A DNA stretch of 64,000 nt from an uncultured Lachnospiraceae bacterium (GCA_910576815.1 CAJTKA010000006.1:1-64000), one strand, 5' to 3'; shown: positions 49,314 to 59,180, numbered from the stretch's first letter. The notes: a model not told the origin generated them from the letters alone. Numbers and translations are program-made.

Positions 49314-49361
49314 AATCATATCAGAGAGAGCTTGTGCAAGCACGCTCTCTCAGCTATGATT
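49314..49361. repeat. Long imperfect hairpin between pgk and tpiA
   Basis: AATCATA/TATGATT and GAGAGAGC/GCTCTCTC form nested stems. A second small hairpin, AAAATTGC/GCAATTTT, lies upstream in the same gap. No T-run follows. It may be an mRNA processing or stability element. Confidence 0.55.
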
Positions 49362-49382
49362 ATTCTCGCTCTGCTCATCGCA

Positions 49383-50615
49383 TCATTTGTCGTCCGCTGC
49401 CACTACACCCGGCAATTCCTTACCCTCTAAGAACTCAAGGGAAGCGCCGCCGCCTGTAGAGATGTGGGACATCTTATCTGCGAAACCAAGCTGATTACAA
49501 GCCGCTGCGGAATCGCCGCCGCCGATGATGGTGGTCGCATCCGTCTCAGCCAGAGCCTTTGCTACCGCGATGGTGCCCTTTGCCAGAGTGGGGTTCTCAA
49601 ACACGCCCATAGGACCGTTCCAAACAACAGTCTTTGCTGACTTCACGGCATTTGCGAACAGCTCCTGCGTCTTAGGCCCGATATCCAGACCTTCCTTGTC
49701 AGCAGGGATCTTATCAGAGTCCACATATTCTACGTCAACAGGGCCGTCGATGGGGTTCGGGAAGCCTGAAGCCACGCCGGTGTCGATGGGCAGAAGCAGC
49801 TGCTTACCCAGCTTCTTTGCCTTCTCCATCATCTCCTTACAGTAGTCGAGCTTCTCCTCGTCTACCAGAGAGTTACCGATCTCATACCCCTGCGCCTTTA
49901 AGAAGGTGAACGCCATACCGCCGCCGATGATCAGGGTATCGCACTTCTCAAGCAGGTTGTTGATCACGTTCAGCTTATCCGCCACCTTTGCGCCGCCAAG
50001 GATCGCTACGAAAGGTCTTACGGGATTCTCTACCGCGTTGCCAAGGAAGTCGATCTCCTTCTGCATCAGATAACCGACAGCGTTCTCGCCGCCTTTTTCA
50101 GAGATATACTTGGTGACAACCGCCACGGAAGCGTGCGCTCTGTGCGCGGAACCGAAAGCGTCGCATACGTAAACGTCAGCCAGATCAGCCAGCTCTTTCG
50201 CAAAAGCCTCGCCTGCATCGCCGGGCTTGGTCTCCTCTTTGCCGCGGAAACGGGTATTCTGTAAGAGCACCACATCGCCCTCGTTCATCGCCGCCACAGC
50301 AGCCGTAGCCGCCTCGCCGGTCACGTTGTCGTCCTTTACGAAATTCACGGGCTTGCCAAGCTTCTCGGAAAGTCTCTCTGCTACGGGAGCTAAAGACTCA
50401 CCCTCGTTGGGGCCGTTCTTTACCTTACCCAGATGAGAACAAAGGATTACCTTACCGCCATCAGCCAGGAGCTTGTTGATCGTAGGCAGCGCTGCCACGA
50501 TACGGGTCTCGTCCGTGATCTTGCCTTCCTTTAAGGGCACGTTGAAGTCGCATCTTACGAGGACGCGCTTGCCCTTCACATTGATATCGTCTACTGATTT
50601 CTTGTTCAAAGACAT
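49383..50615 (-). CDS. pgk: Phosphoglycerate kinase
   Basis: 410 residues with RVLVRCDFNVPL, ILCSHLGKVKNG, VYVCDAFGSAHRAHAS, AILGGAKVADKL, and the C-terminal STGGGASLEFLEGK. It makes ATP from 1,3-bisphosphoglycerate. A hairpin-rich gap and tpiA follow. Length is normal. Confidence 0.98.
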   Translation of the reverse strand: MSLNKKSVDDINVKGKRVLVRCDFNVPLKEGKITDETRIVAALPTINKLLADGGKVILCSHLGKVKNGPNEGESLAPVAERLSEKLGKPVNFVKDDNVTGEAATAAVAAMNEGDVVLLQNTRFRGKEETKPGDAGEAFAKELADLADVYVCDAFGSAHRAHASVAVVTKYISEKGGENAVGYLMQKEIDFLGNAVENPVRPFVAILGGAKVADKLNVINNLLEKCDTLIIGGGMAFTFLKAQGYEIGNSLVDEEKLDYCKEMMEKAKKLGKQLLLPIDTGVASGFPNPIDGPVDVEYVDSDKIPADKEGLDIGPKTQELFANAVKSAKTVVWNGPMGVFENPTLAKGTIAVAKALAETDATTIIGGGDSAAACNQLGFADKMSHISTGGGASLEFLEGKELPGVVAADDK

Positions 50616-50679
50616 TTGTGTTTCCTCCTTTTATGATTACTAAATTATGATTTCTAAGATTTTTTAAGAAGATACTGAG

Positions 50680-50711
50680 AAAAAGAGACCCGGCCCAGCG
50701 GCCGAGCCTCT
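50680..50711 (-). terminator. Terminator after gap
   Basis: On the minus strand AGAGGCTCGGCC and GGCCGGGTCTCT form a 12-bp stem with G-U pairs, followed by TTTTTC. It probably limits readthrough into pgk. Confidence 0.75.
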
Positions 50712-50814
50712 ATCATTACTTGTTATTCTTATGTCGAGCCTGCGAAGCAGCACTCGGAAGTTAATCCCGTCAGGGATTTACTTCATCGTAGGAATTTTCT
50801 TCACCTGAAAGGAT

Positions 50815-51816
50815 TTACTTCAACTCCGAGAAGTACTTGATGGTACGAACCATCTGAGAGGTGTAGCTGTTCTCATTGTCATACCAGGAAACAACCTGAA
50901 CCAGATTGTCCTCGCCTACCATGGTCTGGGTAGCGTCGAAGATGGAACCGTAGGTGCTGCCTACGATATCGGAAGAAACGATCTCGTCCTCGTTGTAACC
51001 GAAGGACTCGGTAGCTGCTGCCTTCATCGCTGCGTTGATCTCATCCTTGGTAACGGACTTCTCTACGGTTGCAACCAGGATCGTGGTGGAACCTGTAGGG
51101 GTAGGAACACGCTGTGCGGAACCGATCAGCTTGCCGTTCAGCTCAGGGATAACCAGGCCGATAGCCTTAGCTGCGCCTGTGCTGTTAGGAACGATGTTCA
51201 CTGCGCCTGCGCGGGATCTTCTCAGGTCACCCTTTCTCTGAGGACCGTCAAGGATCATCTGATCGCCTGTGTAAGCATGGATAGTGCTCATGATACCGGA
51301 CTTGATGGTAGCCAGGTCGTTGAGCGCCTTAGCCATCGGAGCCAGGCAGTTGGTGGTGCAGGAAGCTGCGGAAATGATGGTATCGTCAGCCTTCAGGGTC
51401 TCGTGGTTAACATTGTATACGATGGTAGGAAGATCGTTTCCTGCGGGAGCAGAGATAACAACCTTTCTTGCGCCTGCATTGATGTGGGCCTGTGCCTTCT
51501 CTTTGCTGGTGTAGAAGCCTGAGCACTCTAAAACAACATCAACCTTGAGCTCACCCCAAGGGCAGTTGTTTGCATCGGGCTCTTTGTAGATCTTTAACGT
51601 CTTACCGTCAACCGTGATGGAATCCTCGCCTGCGGATACGGTATCTGCCAGAGCGTACTTACCCTGAGAAGAATCGTACTTTAACAGGTGTGCCAGCATC
51701 TTGGGGCTGGTCAGATCGTTGATTGCTACGACCTCATAACCTTCTGCTCCGAACATCTGTCTGAATGCCAGACGGCCGATACGGCCAAAACCATTGATTG
51801 CTACTCTTACTGCCAT
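50815..51816 (-). CDS. gap: Glyceraldehyde-3-phosphate dehydrogenase
   Basis: 333 residues with VAINGFGRIGRLAFRQ, the catalytic Cys in SAASCTTNCLAP and VVSWYDNENSYTSQMV. It makes 1,3-bisphosphoglycerate with NAD. The gene is monocistronic or weakly linked to pgk through the terminator. A palindrome upstream suggests repressor control. Confidence 0.98.
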   Translation of the reverse strand: MAVRVAINGFGRIGRLAFRQMFGAEGYEVVAINDLTSPKMLAHLLKYDSSQGKYALADTVSAGEDSITVDGKTLKIYKEPDANNCPWGELKVDVVLECSGFYTSKEKAQAHINAGARKVVISAPAGNDLPTIVYNVNHETLKADDTIISAASCTTNCLAPMAKALNDLATIKSGIMSTIHAYTGDQMILDGPQRKGDLRRSRAGAVNIVPNSTGAAKAIGLVIPELNGKLIGSAQRVPTPTGSTTILVATVEKSVTKDEINAAMKAAATESFGYNEDEIVSSDIVGSTYGSIFDATQTMVGEDNLVQVVSWYDNENSYTSQMVRTIKYFSELK

Positions 51817-51854
51817 TTTTCGTTCCTCCTAAATATTGATTTTTTATAACGTTT

Positions 51855-51884
51855 GTTATATCATTTTGCCAATCTGCATGGAAA
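51855..51884 (-). promoter_or_regulatory. Candidate gap promoter
   Basis: TATAAC (complement of 51855 to 51860) is preceded by the extended TGA; TTTCCA (complement of 51879 to 51884) is a weak -35 with an 18-base spacer. Confidence 0.5.
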
Positions 51885-51887
51885 AGA

Positions 51888-51905
51888 TTGACAAAATTTT
51901 GTCAA
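51888..51905. promoter_or_regulatory. Perfect 18-bp palindrome upstream of gap
   Basis: TTGACAAAATTTTGTCAA is fully symmetric. It lies just upstream of the candidate gap promoter and resembles, without matching exactly, the Rex site TTGTTAA-N4-TTAACAA. Rex often controls gap in Clostridia; CggR-type control is the other option. Confidence 0.6.
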
Positions 51906-52146
51906 CGACTATATTCTACCCAATTTGTCCCAAAAATTCAAGACGTAAATCGAAAATATTTGGGAAATCATCGCAAAATCTTTCAATAGCGATCCCGCAA
52001 ATCATCAAATCATCAAACTTCAATAACGGGCTATTGCCGAATCGCGTACTTGTCCCATAAAACTATTTGTAATTCTTTCCCGCATCATCTATACTTGTGG
52101 TAGAACAAATGACAGCGTTTTATACTTGCGCGGAAAGGAATCATTC

Positions 52147-52965
52147 ATGTCGATCACAGCAGATTTTCACTTACATACTTCTTTTTCGGGGGATTCCGAC
52201 GCCCCCATGGAGAAGATGATCTTAAAAGGCATCGAACTGGGACTTACAATGATGTGCTTTACGGAGCACAATGACTTTGACTGGCCGGTGACCGATAACC
52301 ATCCGGCCGGATTTTGGGAGGTAAATCCCGATGCTTATCTCTACGATTTTCTGAAACTCCGTGAGAAATACGCAGATCAGATTTCTCTGCTTTTCGGTGT
52401 GGAACTGGGCTTACAGCCTCATCTTTCCAAGAAGAATGCGGCCTTCGCCAAAGAACATGACTACGATTTCATCATCGGCTCCTCCCACCTTTGCCACGGG
52501 AAAGACCCCTATTATCCCGCTTTTTACGAAGGGCGCACACAGGAGGAGGCTTATCTGGAATACTTTGAGTCCATTTTAGAGAATCTGAAGGTTTACAGCA
52601 ATTTTGACGTCTACGGGCATCTGGACTATGTGGTGCGCTACGGCCCCACAAAGGATCAGGGTTACTCTTACGAACACTATCGGGATATCTTTGACGAGAT
52701 CCTCAAAAAACTGATCGCTATGGAAAAGGGGATCGAGCTCAACACCGGCTCCCTGACAAAGGGAATGCGGGAACCCAATCCCTGCATTGGCGTTCTGAAA
52801 CGTTACAGAGAGCTTGGCGGCGAGATCATCACGGTGGGCAGCGACGCTCACGCCCCGGAAGATATCGCCCACGCTTTTGACCGTGCTGCCGTGATTTTGA
52901 AGGACTGCGGCTTCCAATACTATGCCACCTTTGAAAAAAGGAGTCCTTCTTTCCACAAACTGTAA
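52147..52965 (+). CDS. PHP-domain histidinol-phosphatase (HisJ family)
   Basis: ATG 52147, after AAAGGAATCATTC, gives 272 residues. The PHP metal motifs are DFHLHTSFSGDSD, TEHNDFDW, the long central HisJ part (GVELGLQPH, IIGSSHLCHGKDPYY) and VGSDAHAPEDIAH near the C-terminus. HisJ removes phosphate from histidinol phosphate. There are no other his genes nearby, so another phospho-substrate is possible. Confidence 0.85.
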   Translation: MSITADFHLHTSFSGDSDAPMEKMILKGIELGLTMMCFTEHNDFDWPVTDNHPAGFWEVNPDAYLYDFLKLREKYADQISLLFGVELGLQPHLSKKNAAFAKEHDYDFIIGSSHLCHGKDPYYPAFYEGRTQEEAYLEYFESILENLKVYSNFDVYGHLDYVVRYGPTKDQGYSYEHYRDIFDEILKKLIAMEKGIELNTGSLTKGMREPNPCIGVLKRYRELGGEIITVGSDAHAPEDIAHAFDRAAVILKDCGFQYYATFEKRSPSFHKL

Positions 52966-52998
52966 GCGACGCCACAGGCGCCAACAGAGGAACCTGCT

Positions 52999-54747
52999 AT
53001 GAAGAAATTAAAAAAGCCCACCCGTAAAACTGTTTTGAAAGCGCTTTTTATCATTTATGCACTGTTTAGCGTATTTTTCACCATGCGCTTTATCGACGGC
53101 ATGTTTTCCAGCGAATATGCCGCCATCTCGCACTATCTCACCCTCAATGATGCCTGGGACGTTACCATCAATAACGATACCAGGCAGAATGTCTCGCTGG
53201 ATGCGTTTCGCTTCGCTCCGGTAAACAAAGGCGATACCATCATCATGGAGCGAACCTTTCCCGCAGACACGGACTGTACCGGACATGCGCTTGTTTTGCA
53301 GATCAAACAGGCTGCCGTTACGGTATTCCTGGACGGAGAACAGCTTTATCAGTACGGCTGGGACAGAATCGAACGAAATAAAACGGTGGGCAGCGGTTAT
53401 CTGCCTGTCGATCTTCCCGACGACTATGCGTCAAAAACGCTGACACTGCAATTTACCGTGGCGGAGGACCAAGCCTTTTCCCACATTGAACCGATTTGCA
53501 TCTATGAATGGAAAAACATATACCGTATCATCCTGACCGAAAACAGGATACCGCTGTTTCTCGGCTGCTTTCTGACGATTTTCGGCCTCGTCACCTGCTG
53601 TATCACCCTGATTGCCATGCTTTACTCCACAAAATTTACGCGTATTTTATGCGTTTCCCTGTTTTCCATCTGTATCGGCCTGTGGACGCTGTGCTACTAC
53701 AATGTGTTGCTGGTCTTCTCCATGCCTCTCTATACGATCAGTCTGTTGGAGTATCTGACGCTTTACCTGACACCGATTCCCTTAGTCATCTATATGCGGG
53801 AAGATGTGCTTGCCCTGAAACGCCCTTTTATGTACACGATCTACAAGGTGCTCCTCACGGTACAGATTCTTGCCACATCCGTCTTTTTCGGGCTTCACAC
53901 CGTAGATCTGGTCCACTGTGCGGCCACGTTAAAATATATGCAAATGCTGATCCTGTGCCACCTGATCTATTCCGTGATCGTGGAATCCATGAATCTGCGC
54001 ATCAGCAAGCAGCCCGGCCACAGACTGTTTTTGATCGGTATGCTGGTGCTTTCGGTCTGTGTCGGTTACGATCTGGTCTTCTATTACTTTAACCGCTATC
54101 TGGGCGTCGCCATTTCTTCCACAAAGGGCATCGCCTCCGTGGGACTTGTCATTTTTATCGCCATGCTGTTGATTTCTTTCTATCTTGATTTGACCGAAAA
54201 GATGATGCAGGAGACGGAGCGCAATTTCCTGATCAAAAGCGCTTATACGGACGAGCTGACGCAAATCCACAACCGCCGTTACTGCATGGAATACATGACC
54301 CGCATCAAGGAGATGGAAGATCCCGACTACACGGTCTTTTGTTTTGACTTAAATAATCTGAAAACCACCAACGACACGCTGGGACACGCCCGGGGTGACG
54401 TCCTCATCAAAAGCGCCGCGGAAGTGATTGTCGATGCCTTTGAACCGCACGGCATTGTCGCACGCATGGGCGGTGATGAGTTTATTGCCATCGCGGAAAC
54501 AAACAATTCCGAAAAAATCTCCACCATGATAGGAGAGTTTCAGAAAAACATTCTGCAAAAGAACGAGGAAATCCCCGATCTGCATCTGTCCATCGCCTTC
54601 GGCTATGCCTCCTGCAGCCCGAAGGAATATAATATAGAAAAAATTTATCAGATCGCGGACGACCTGATGTATGAAAATAAACAGCAAATGAAAAAAGCGA
54701 ACGGCGGCACCCTCACCAGAGGGAAAGCCGCAAATTCTCCCGCTTAG
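52999..54747 (+). CDS. Membrane diguanylate cyclase with 7TM-type sensor
   Basis: 582 residues: a first helix at about 11 to 30, an extracellular beta domain (about 40 to 170), seven membrane helices between 180 and 395 (7TM-DISM-like layout) and a C-terminal GGDEF domain. The active site is intact (RMGGDEF, Gly-Gly-Asp-Glu-Phe at 491 to 495) with the substrate-binding stretch FCFDLNNLKTTNDTLGHARGD. It should make c-di-GMP in response to an extracellular ligand. No inhibitory RxxD site is visible before the loop. Confidence 0.88.
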   Translation: MKKLKKPTRKTVLKALFIIYALFSVFFTMRFIDGMFSSEYAAISHYLTLNDAWDVTINNDTRQNVSLDAFRFAPVNKGDTIIMERTFPADTDCTGHALVLQIKQAAVTVFLDGEQLYQYGWDRIERNKTVGSGYLPVDLPDDYASKTLTLQFTVAEDQAFSHIEPICIYEWKNIYRIILTENRIPLFLGCFLTIFGLVTCCITLIAMLYSTKFTRILCVSLFSICIGLWTLCYYNVLLVFSMPLYTISLLEYLTLYLTPIPLVIYMREDVLALKRPFMYTIYKVLLTVQILATSVFFGLHTVDLVHCAATLKYMQMLILCHLIYSVIVESMNLRISKQPGHRLFLIGMLVLSVCVGYDLVFYYFNRYLGVAISSTKGIASVGLVIFIAMLLISFYLDLTEKMMQETERNFLIKSAYTDELTQIHNRRYCMEYMTRIKEMEDPDYTVFCFDLNNLKTTNDTLGHARGDVLIKSAAEVIVDAFEPHGIVARMGGDEFIAIAETNNSEKISTMIGEFQKNILQKNEEIPDLHLSIAFGYASCSPKEYNIEKIYQIADDLMYENKQQMKKANGGTLTRGKAANSPA

Positions 54748-54758
54748 ATGTTGTTGGT

Positions 54759-55835
54759 TTACATAATAGTTCCCCCACCGAGTACATAGTCATTCTCATA
54801 AAACACGACAGCCTGTCCCGGCGTGATCGCCCGCACGGGCTGTTTGAAGGTGCATTTTATCTGATCCTCTCCCACCTTCTCGATTACACAGCTTTCACCC
54901 GCATGGTTATAGCGTATCTTAGCCATTACTTCCCGAGGTTTTTCAAGCTCCGCCAGCCCCATATAATTGATGCGTCCGCAGAACAGGGTATCTCCGAACA
55001 CATCCTCCGCTTCGCCGATCACCACTTCGTCCGTTTCGGGTCTGATCTGCGTGACAAACACAGGTCTGCCCATGGCCAGATTTAAGCCTTTACGCTGTCC
55101 CACCGTATAGTGGGTGATGCCAAGATGCTGCCCCAGCACCTCTCCATTCTTTGTCACAAAATTTCCCTGCTTCGGTACCCGCTCTCCCGCCTCCCTGTCG
55201 ATAAAGGCGGCATAGTCATTGTCGGGGATGAAACAGATTTCCTGACTGTCCGGCTTGTTCGCCACGGGAAGTCCCGCCTGCGCCGCCATCTGCCGGATTT
55301 CCTCCTTCGTATATTCCCCCACGGGCAGCAGCGTATGGGCAAGCTGCTCCTGCGTCAGATTGTAAAGCGCATAAGTCTGGTCCTTTTTTGCTGTCACCGC
55401 ATTACGGATGGCATATCTGCCATTTCTAAGCCTGGCAATTTTCGCATAATGCCCCGTAGCAATGTAATCCGCCCCGATTTCCAGACTCCGATGCAGCATA
55501 GCTTCCCACTTTACATAGCGGTTACAGGCGATACAGGGGTTGGGCGTCCTGCCCGCCAGATACTCCGCCACGAAATAATCCATAACAGCTTCCCTAAATT
55601 CCTGTCTGAAATTCATGACATAATGAGGAATATTCAGGACTTCCGCCACCCGCCTCGCATCCTCCACCGCGCTAAAACCGCAGCATCCGCCCTTCCCCGC
55701 CACCGTCTCCGGACTTTCCGCCTGCCAGATCTGCATGGTGACACCCACCACGTCATAGCCCTGCTCTTTTAATAAAAGGGCTGCCACAGAGGAATCCACG
55801 CCCCCGGACATACCCACCACCACTTTTTCTGCCAT
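54759..55835 (-). CDS. mnmA: tRNA 2-thiouridylase MnmA
   Basis: ATG 55835 gives 358 residues; the longest frame adds 49 that overlap the MarR gene and are not coding. VVVGMSGGVDSSVAALLLKE is the PP-loop; NPCIACNRYVKWEAML and SQEICFIPDNDY carry the two catalytic cysteines; the C-terminus VFYENDYVLGGGTI is standard. It makes the 2-thio modification of U34 in Lys, Glu and Gln tRNAs. Confidence 0.97.
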   Translation of the reverse strand: MAEKVVVGMSGGVDSSVAALLLKEQGYDVVGVTMQIWQAESPETVAGKGGCCGFSAVEDARRVAEVLNIPHYVMNFRQEFREAVMDYFVAEYLAGRTPNPCIACNRYVKWEAMLHRSLEIGADYIATGHYAKIARLRNGRYAIRNAVTAKKDQTYALYNLTQEQLAHTLLPVGEYTKEEIRQMAAQAGLPVANKPDSQEICFIPDNDYAAFIDREAGERVPKQGNFVTKNGEVLGQHLGITHYTVGQRKGLNLAMGRPVFVTQIRPETDEVVIGEAEDVFGDTLFCGRINYMGLAELEKPREVMAKIRYNHAGESCVIEKVGEDQIKCTFKQPVRAITPGQAVVFYENDYVLGGGTIM

Positions 55836-55881
55836 TCTGCTCTGTCTCCTGCCATCCCGGCGCAACATTTTGCCGTCTGAT

Positions 55882-56319
55882 CTACCGCTGCAGTTCCTCC
55901 TGCACATTATGAAGCACCCTGCACAGATACCCCTCAAACGCCAGGATCTCCTCCGTGCTGAACTCTTTGAAATACACTTCATGCATTTTTAGGGAAACCT
56001 CGTCGTAGCGTTCTTTCAAACTTTCCGCCTTTGCGGTCAAAGCAATCAGATTCTTGCGCCTGTCCTCTGGGTCCGGCAGGCGGCGTAACAGCCCTGCCGC
56101 CTCCATCCTGTCAAGCATACTGGTAAGCGTCGTGTTTGCAAGCCCTGTCTGCCTTGACAATTCTATGATGGAGATATGGTCGTGCTGCCAGAGCACATAT
56201 AGGATCTTGCCCTGTGCGCCGTTAAACTCGCTGATGTTTTCTTTCTGCAGGATCTTGTCAAATACCCTGCCTCCGATCTGTTTGATTTGCGTGATCAGAA
56301 AGCCCGCCTGTGTTTCCAT
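55882..56319 (-). CDS. MarR-family regulator
   Basis: 145 residues with the MarR winged helix: ISIIELSRQTGLANTTLTSMLDRMEAAGLLRRLPDPEDRRK in parts, with the basic wing PEDRRK. The gene is divergent from the flippase gene, and a perfect palindrome lies between them, so it probably represses itself and perhaps its neighbour. The ligand is unknown. Confidence 0.88.
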   Translation of the reverse strand: METQAGFLITQIKQIGGRVFDKILQKENISEFNGAQGKILYVLWQHDHISIIELSRQTGLANTTLTSMLDRMEAAGLLRRLPDPEDRRKNLIALTAKAESLKERYDEVSLKMHEVYFKEFSTEEILAFEGYLCRVLHNVQEELQR

Positions 56320-56342
56320 GGTTATCCCTCCCGTATAAAAAA

Positions 56343-56356
56343 ATACTATATAGTAT
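56343..56356. promoter_or_regulatory. Palindromic operator of the MarR gene
   Basis: ATACTATATAGTAT is a perfect 14-bp palindrome, 24 bases before the MarR start codon, in the divergent gap. Confidence 0.7.
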
Positions 56357-56465
56357 CATGTACCGTCAAGTGTTGAATCCGTTTGACAGACAATTTGTCG
56401 GAAAATTCTATTATCTCTTTATTCAGCATAAACATAGACCATATCCCCTACAAAGATGGTGCTCT

Positions 56466-57857
56466 ATGACGTTGAAAAAATGGTCTCACCCCTTGGTGAC
56501 CGGAACTGTGATCCTCACTTTGACCGGATTAGTCAGCCGCTTTATCGGCTTTTTCTACCGCATTTTTCTCTCCAATGTATTCGGCGCCGAAGGCATGGGC
56601 ATCTATCAGCTCATTTCACCCGTACTGGCCCTCTCCTTCTCCCTCACGGTCTCCGGCATCCAGACCGCCATCTCCAAATTTGTGGCCGGTGAAACGAGCA
56701 CCCGTGATTATAAAAGTTCCTTTCGCACGCTCTGGGCGGGGTTTCTTTTGGCAATGGCGCTCTCCGTCGCCTGCACTCTCTATATCTACCTGGGTGCGGA
56801 TCACATCGCCTGCGTCTTCCTGATGGAGGAGCGGACGGCCCCCCTGCTTCGTATCATTGCCCTCTCCATTCCCATGGCTACCGTTCATTCCTGCATCAAC
56901 GGCTACTTCTACGGCATCCGCAAAACCGGCATTCCCGCCTTTTCCCAGCTCGCGGAACAGGTCTGCCGAGTGGGCAGCGTCTACCTGATCTATGATGTCT
57001 GCCAAAAGCACGGGCTTACACCCACGATCAGCTTCGCCGTGGTGGGCCTTGTGATCGGGGAAAGCGCCTCCATGATCGTATCGGTGGTGGCGATTTTGGC
57101 CCGCGCACACCGGGTATTTCCTGCCGGCACACACAGCATGATACAGGAACTGTCTGTCTTTCACAGTCGTTCCGCCGCGAAACTGCTCGGCATCTACCGC
57201 CGCATCTGCGGACAGCTTTTGCGGCTTGCCATACCCCTGTCCGCCAACCGCCTGGTCCTGAATCTGTTGCAGAGCGTGGAGGCGATCTACATACCGAACC
57301 GCCTGATGGCTTACGGCTTAAGCAACGCCGACGCCTTGAGCGTCTACGGCGTGCTCACCGGCATGAGTCTGCCCCTGATCCTCTTTCCCTCTGCCATCAC
57401 AAACTCCATCTCCGTATTGCTCTTACCCATCGTGTCTGAAGCGGACGCCTCGGGCGATCAGAGGGCAGTCCGACGTGCCATCATAACCTCCATTCGTCTC
57501 TGTCTCCTGCTGGGCTTTTTCTTCACCAGCCTGTTTCTGATATTCGGAAAACCGGCCGGGCGGCTGCTTTTTCACTCGGAATTGGCGGGCAGCTTTATCC
57601 TGACCCTCAGCTTTTTGTGCCCTTTTATGTACATCGCCAGTATGCTCAACAGTATCCTCAATGGACTCGGCAAGACCATCCGCACCTTCCTGTTCAGCGT
57701 GGCGAGTCTGTTGCTGCGCCTGTTGTTCGTATTTTTTGCCATTCCGCGTTACGGCATACAGGGATATCTCTGGGGTATGCTCGCCAGCCAGATGCTGCAG
57801 ACACTGCTGTGCACGGTATCCGCACTGTTCATTTCGCACAGGGCTCACAGGCAGTAA
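56466..57857 (+). CDS. Polysaccharide/lipid flippase (SpoVB/MurJ superfamily)
   Basis: ATG 56466 gives 463 residues with about 12 to 14 membrane helices. The N-terminus LTLTGLVSRFIGFFYRIFLSN and EGMGIYQLISP, later ISKFVAGE and LILFPSAITNSISVLLLP, match the SpoVB branch of the MOP superfamily, which flips lipid-linked glycans. An earlier ATG at 56358 is in frame but has no ribosome site and overlaps the operator area. Role in sporulation or cell wall; not decided. Confidence 0.85.
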   Translation: MTLKKWSHPLVTGTVILTLTGLVSRFIGFFYRIFLSNVFGAEGMGIYQLISPVLALSFSLTVSGIQTAISKFVAGETSTRDYKSSFRTLWAGFLLAMALSVACTLYIYLGADHIACVFLMEERTAPLLRIIALSIPMATVHSCINGYFYGIRKTGIPAFSQLAEQVCRVGSVYLIYDVCQKHGLTPTISFAVVGLVIGESASMIVSVVAILARAHRVFPAGTHSMIQELSVFHSRSAAKLLGIYRRICGQLLRLAIPLSANRLVLNLLQSVEAIYIPNRLMAYGLSNADALSVYGVLTGMSLPLILFPSAITNSISVLLLPIVSEADASGDQRAVRRAIITSIRLCLLLGFFFTSLFLIFGKPAGRLLFHSELAGSFILTLSFLCPFMYIASMLNSILNGLGKTIRTFLFSVASLLLRLLFVFFAIPRYGIQGYLWGMLASQMLQTLLCTVSALFISHRAHRQ

Positions 57858-57929
57858 ACATACCTCACGCGGCACTGGTGCGCAAAGCATTCTCTGCCGC
57901 AACGCCGACTGTGCTTCCCGCACTTTTAC

Positions 57930-57958
57930 TTGCGATTCTTTCCACAATATACTATAAT
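57930..57958 (+). promoter_or_regulatory. Promoter of the DAHP synthase gene
   Basis: TTGCGA at 57930 and TATAAT at 57953 with a 17-base spacer, 106 bases before the start codon. The leader shows no clear T-box or attenuator. Confidence 0.65.
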
Positions 57959-58063
57959 GATTTGGGTATCAAAATGGATCTGCCCTTCGTGAGGACAGAC
58001 AAGAATACAAAGGAGTTTCGCGGCATCACCTCGCCGCCCGAATGCTCTGGAACGGAGTTTACC

Positions 58064-59092
58064 ATGTCATTTCAATATGTAGCCAAATTACCTACCCCTG
58101 ACGAGATCCGCGAGCGTTTTCCCATGCCCGCCCATCTGGTGGAAGTGAAACGAGAAAGAGATATCGAAATCCGGGACGTGATCACCGGCAAAAGCAAGAA
58201 ATTCATCGTCATTATCGGCCCCTGCTCTGCGGACAACGAGGAAGCGGTCTGTGATTATGTAAACCGATTGGCAAAGGTCAATGAGAAGGTGAAGGACAAG
58301 CTGATCCTGATTCCCAGGATCTATACCAATAAGCCCCGCACCACAGGCGAGGGCTATAAGGGTATCGTCAGCCAACCCGATCCCGCAAAGAAACCTGACT
58401 TTACGAGCGGCCTGATCGCCATGCGCAAAATGCACATCCGCGCCATTGAGGAAACGGGTCTGACCGCCGCCGACGAAATGCTCTACCCCGACAACTGGGG
58501 CTATGTGGAGGACATCCTTTCCTATGTGGCCATCGGCGCGCGCTCCGTGGAGGACCAGCAGCACCGCATGACCGTCAGCGGTTTTGACGTGCCCGCCGGC
58601 ATGAAGAATCCCACCAGCGGTACCCTTTCCGTGATGTTAAACTCCATCTACGCGGCGCAGCATCCCCACGACTTCACCTACAGGGGCTATGAGGTCAGCA
58701 CGGGCGGCAATCCTCTGGCCCACGCAGTTCTTCGGGGTTCTACCAACAAACACGGCAGGAGCCTGCCGAATTACCATTACGAGGACCTAAACACCCTGTA
58801 TACGCTGTATCAGGATTACGATCTCGTTAATCCCACCTGTATCATTGACGCCAACCACAATAATTCCGACAAAAAGTTCGAGCAGCAGATCCGTATCGTA
58901 AAGGAAGTCATGCACAGTCGTCGGCTGAACAAAGACATTCACAGCATGGTCAAAGGCGTGATGATCGAGAGCTATATCGAGGAGGGCTTTCAAAAGATCG
59001 GCGAAGGCATCTACGGCAAGTCCATCACCGACCCCTGCCTGGGTTGGGAAGATTCGGAGCGGCTGATTTACGATATTGCAGAATATGAATAA
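58064..59092 (+). CDS. 3-deoxy-7-phosphoheptulonate synthase (DAHP synthase, AroG type)
   Basis: ATG 58064 gives 342 residues, the normal length; the longer open frame upstream is non-coding. FIVIIGPCSADN, RIYTNKPRTTGEGYKG, LIPRIY and IDANHNNSDKKFEQQ are the type I class landmarks. It condenses PEP and erythrose-4-phosphate, the first step to aromatic amino acids. Feedback specificity cannot be read by eye. Monocistronic with its own promoter and terminator. Confidence 0.95.
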   Translation: MSFQYVAKLPTPDEIRERFPMPAHLVEVKRERDIEIRDVITGKSKKFIVIIGPCSADNEEAVCDYVNRLAKVNEKVKDKLILIPRIYTNKPRTTGEGYKGIVSQPDPAKKPDFTSGLIAMRKMHIRAIEETGLTAADEMLYPDNWGYVEDILSYVAIGARSVEDQQHRMTVSGFDVPAGMKNPTSGTLSVMLNSIYAAQHPHDFTYRGYEVSTGGNPLAHAVLRGSTNKHGRSLPNYHYEDLNTLYTLYQDYDLVNPTCIIDANHNNSDKKFEQQIRIVKEVMHSRRLNKDIHSMVKGVMIESYIEEGFQKIGEGIYGKSITDPCLGWEDSERLIYDIAEYE

Positions 59093-59111
59093 ATACAAAT
59101 GAAACAGAGCA

Positions 59112-59141
59112 GACGGCGGTGACAAACTGCCGTCCTTTTTT
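59112..59141 (+). terminator. Terminator after DAHP synthase
   Basis: GACGGC and GCCGTC form a stem, followed by CTTTTTT. Confidence 0.85.
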
Positions 59142-59180
59142 GTCGCTTGATAGAAAATTGCCGTGACCGGGCAACGATTT

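Noticed and set aside
57617..58063. N-terminal extension of DAHP synthase by 149 residues
   Set aside because: It overlaps the flippase gene and the DAHP synthase promoter; family length begins at 58,064.
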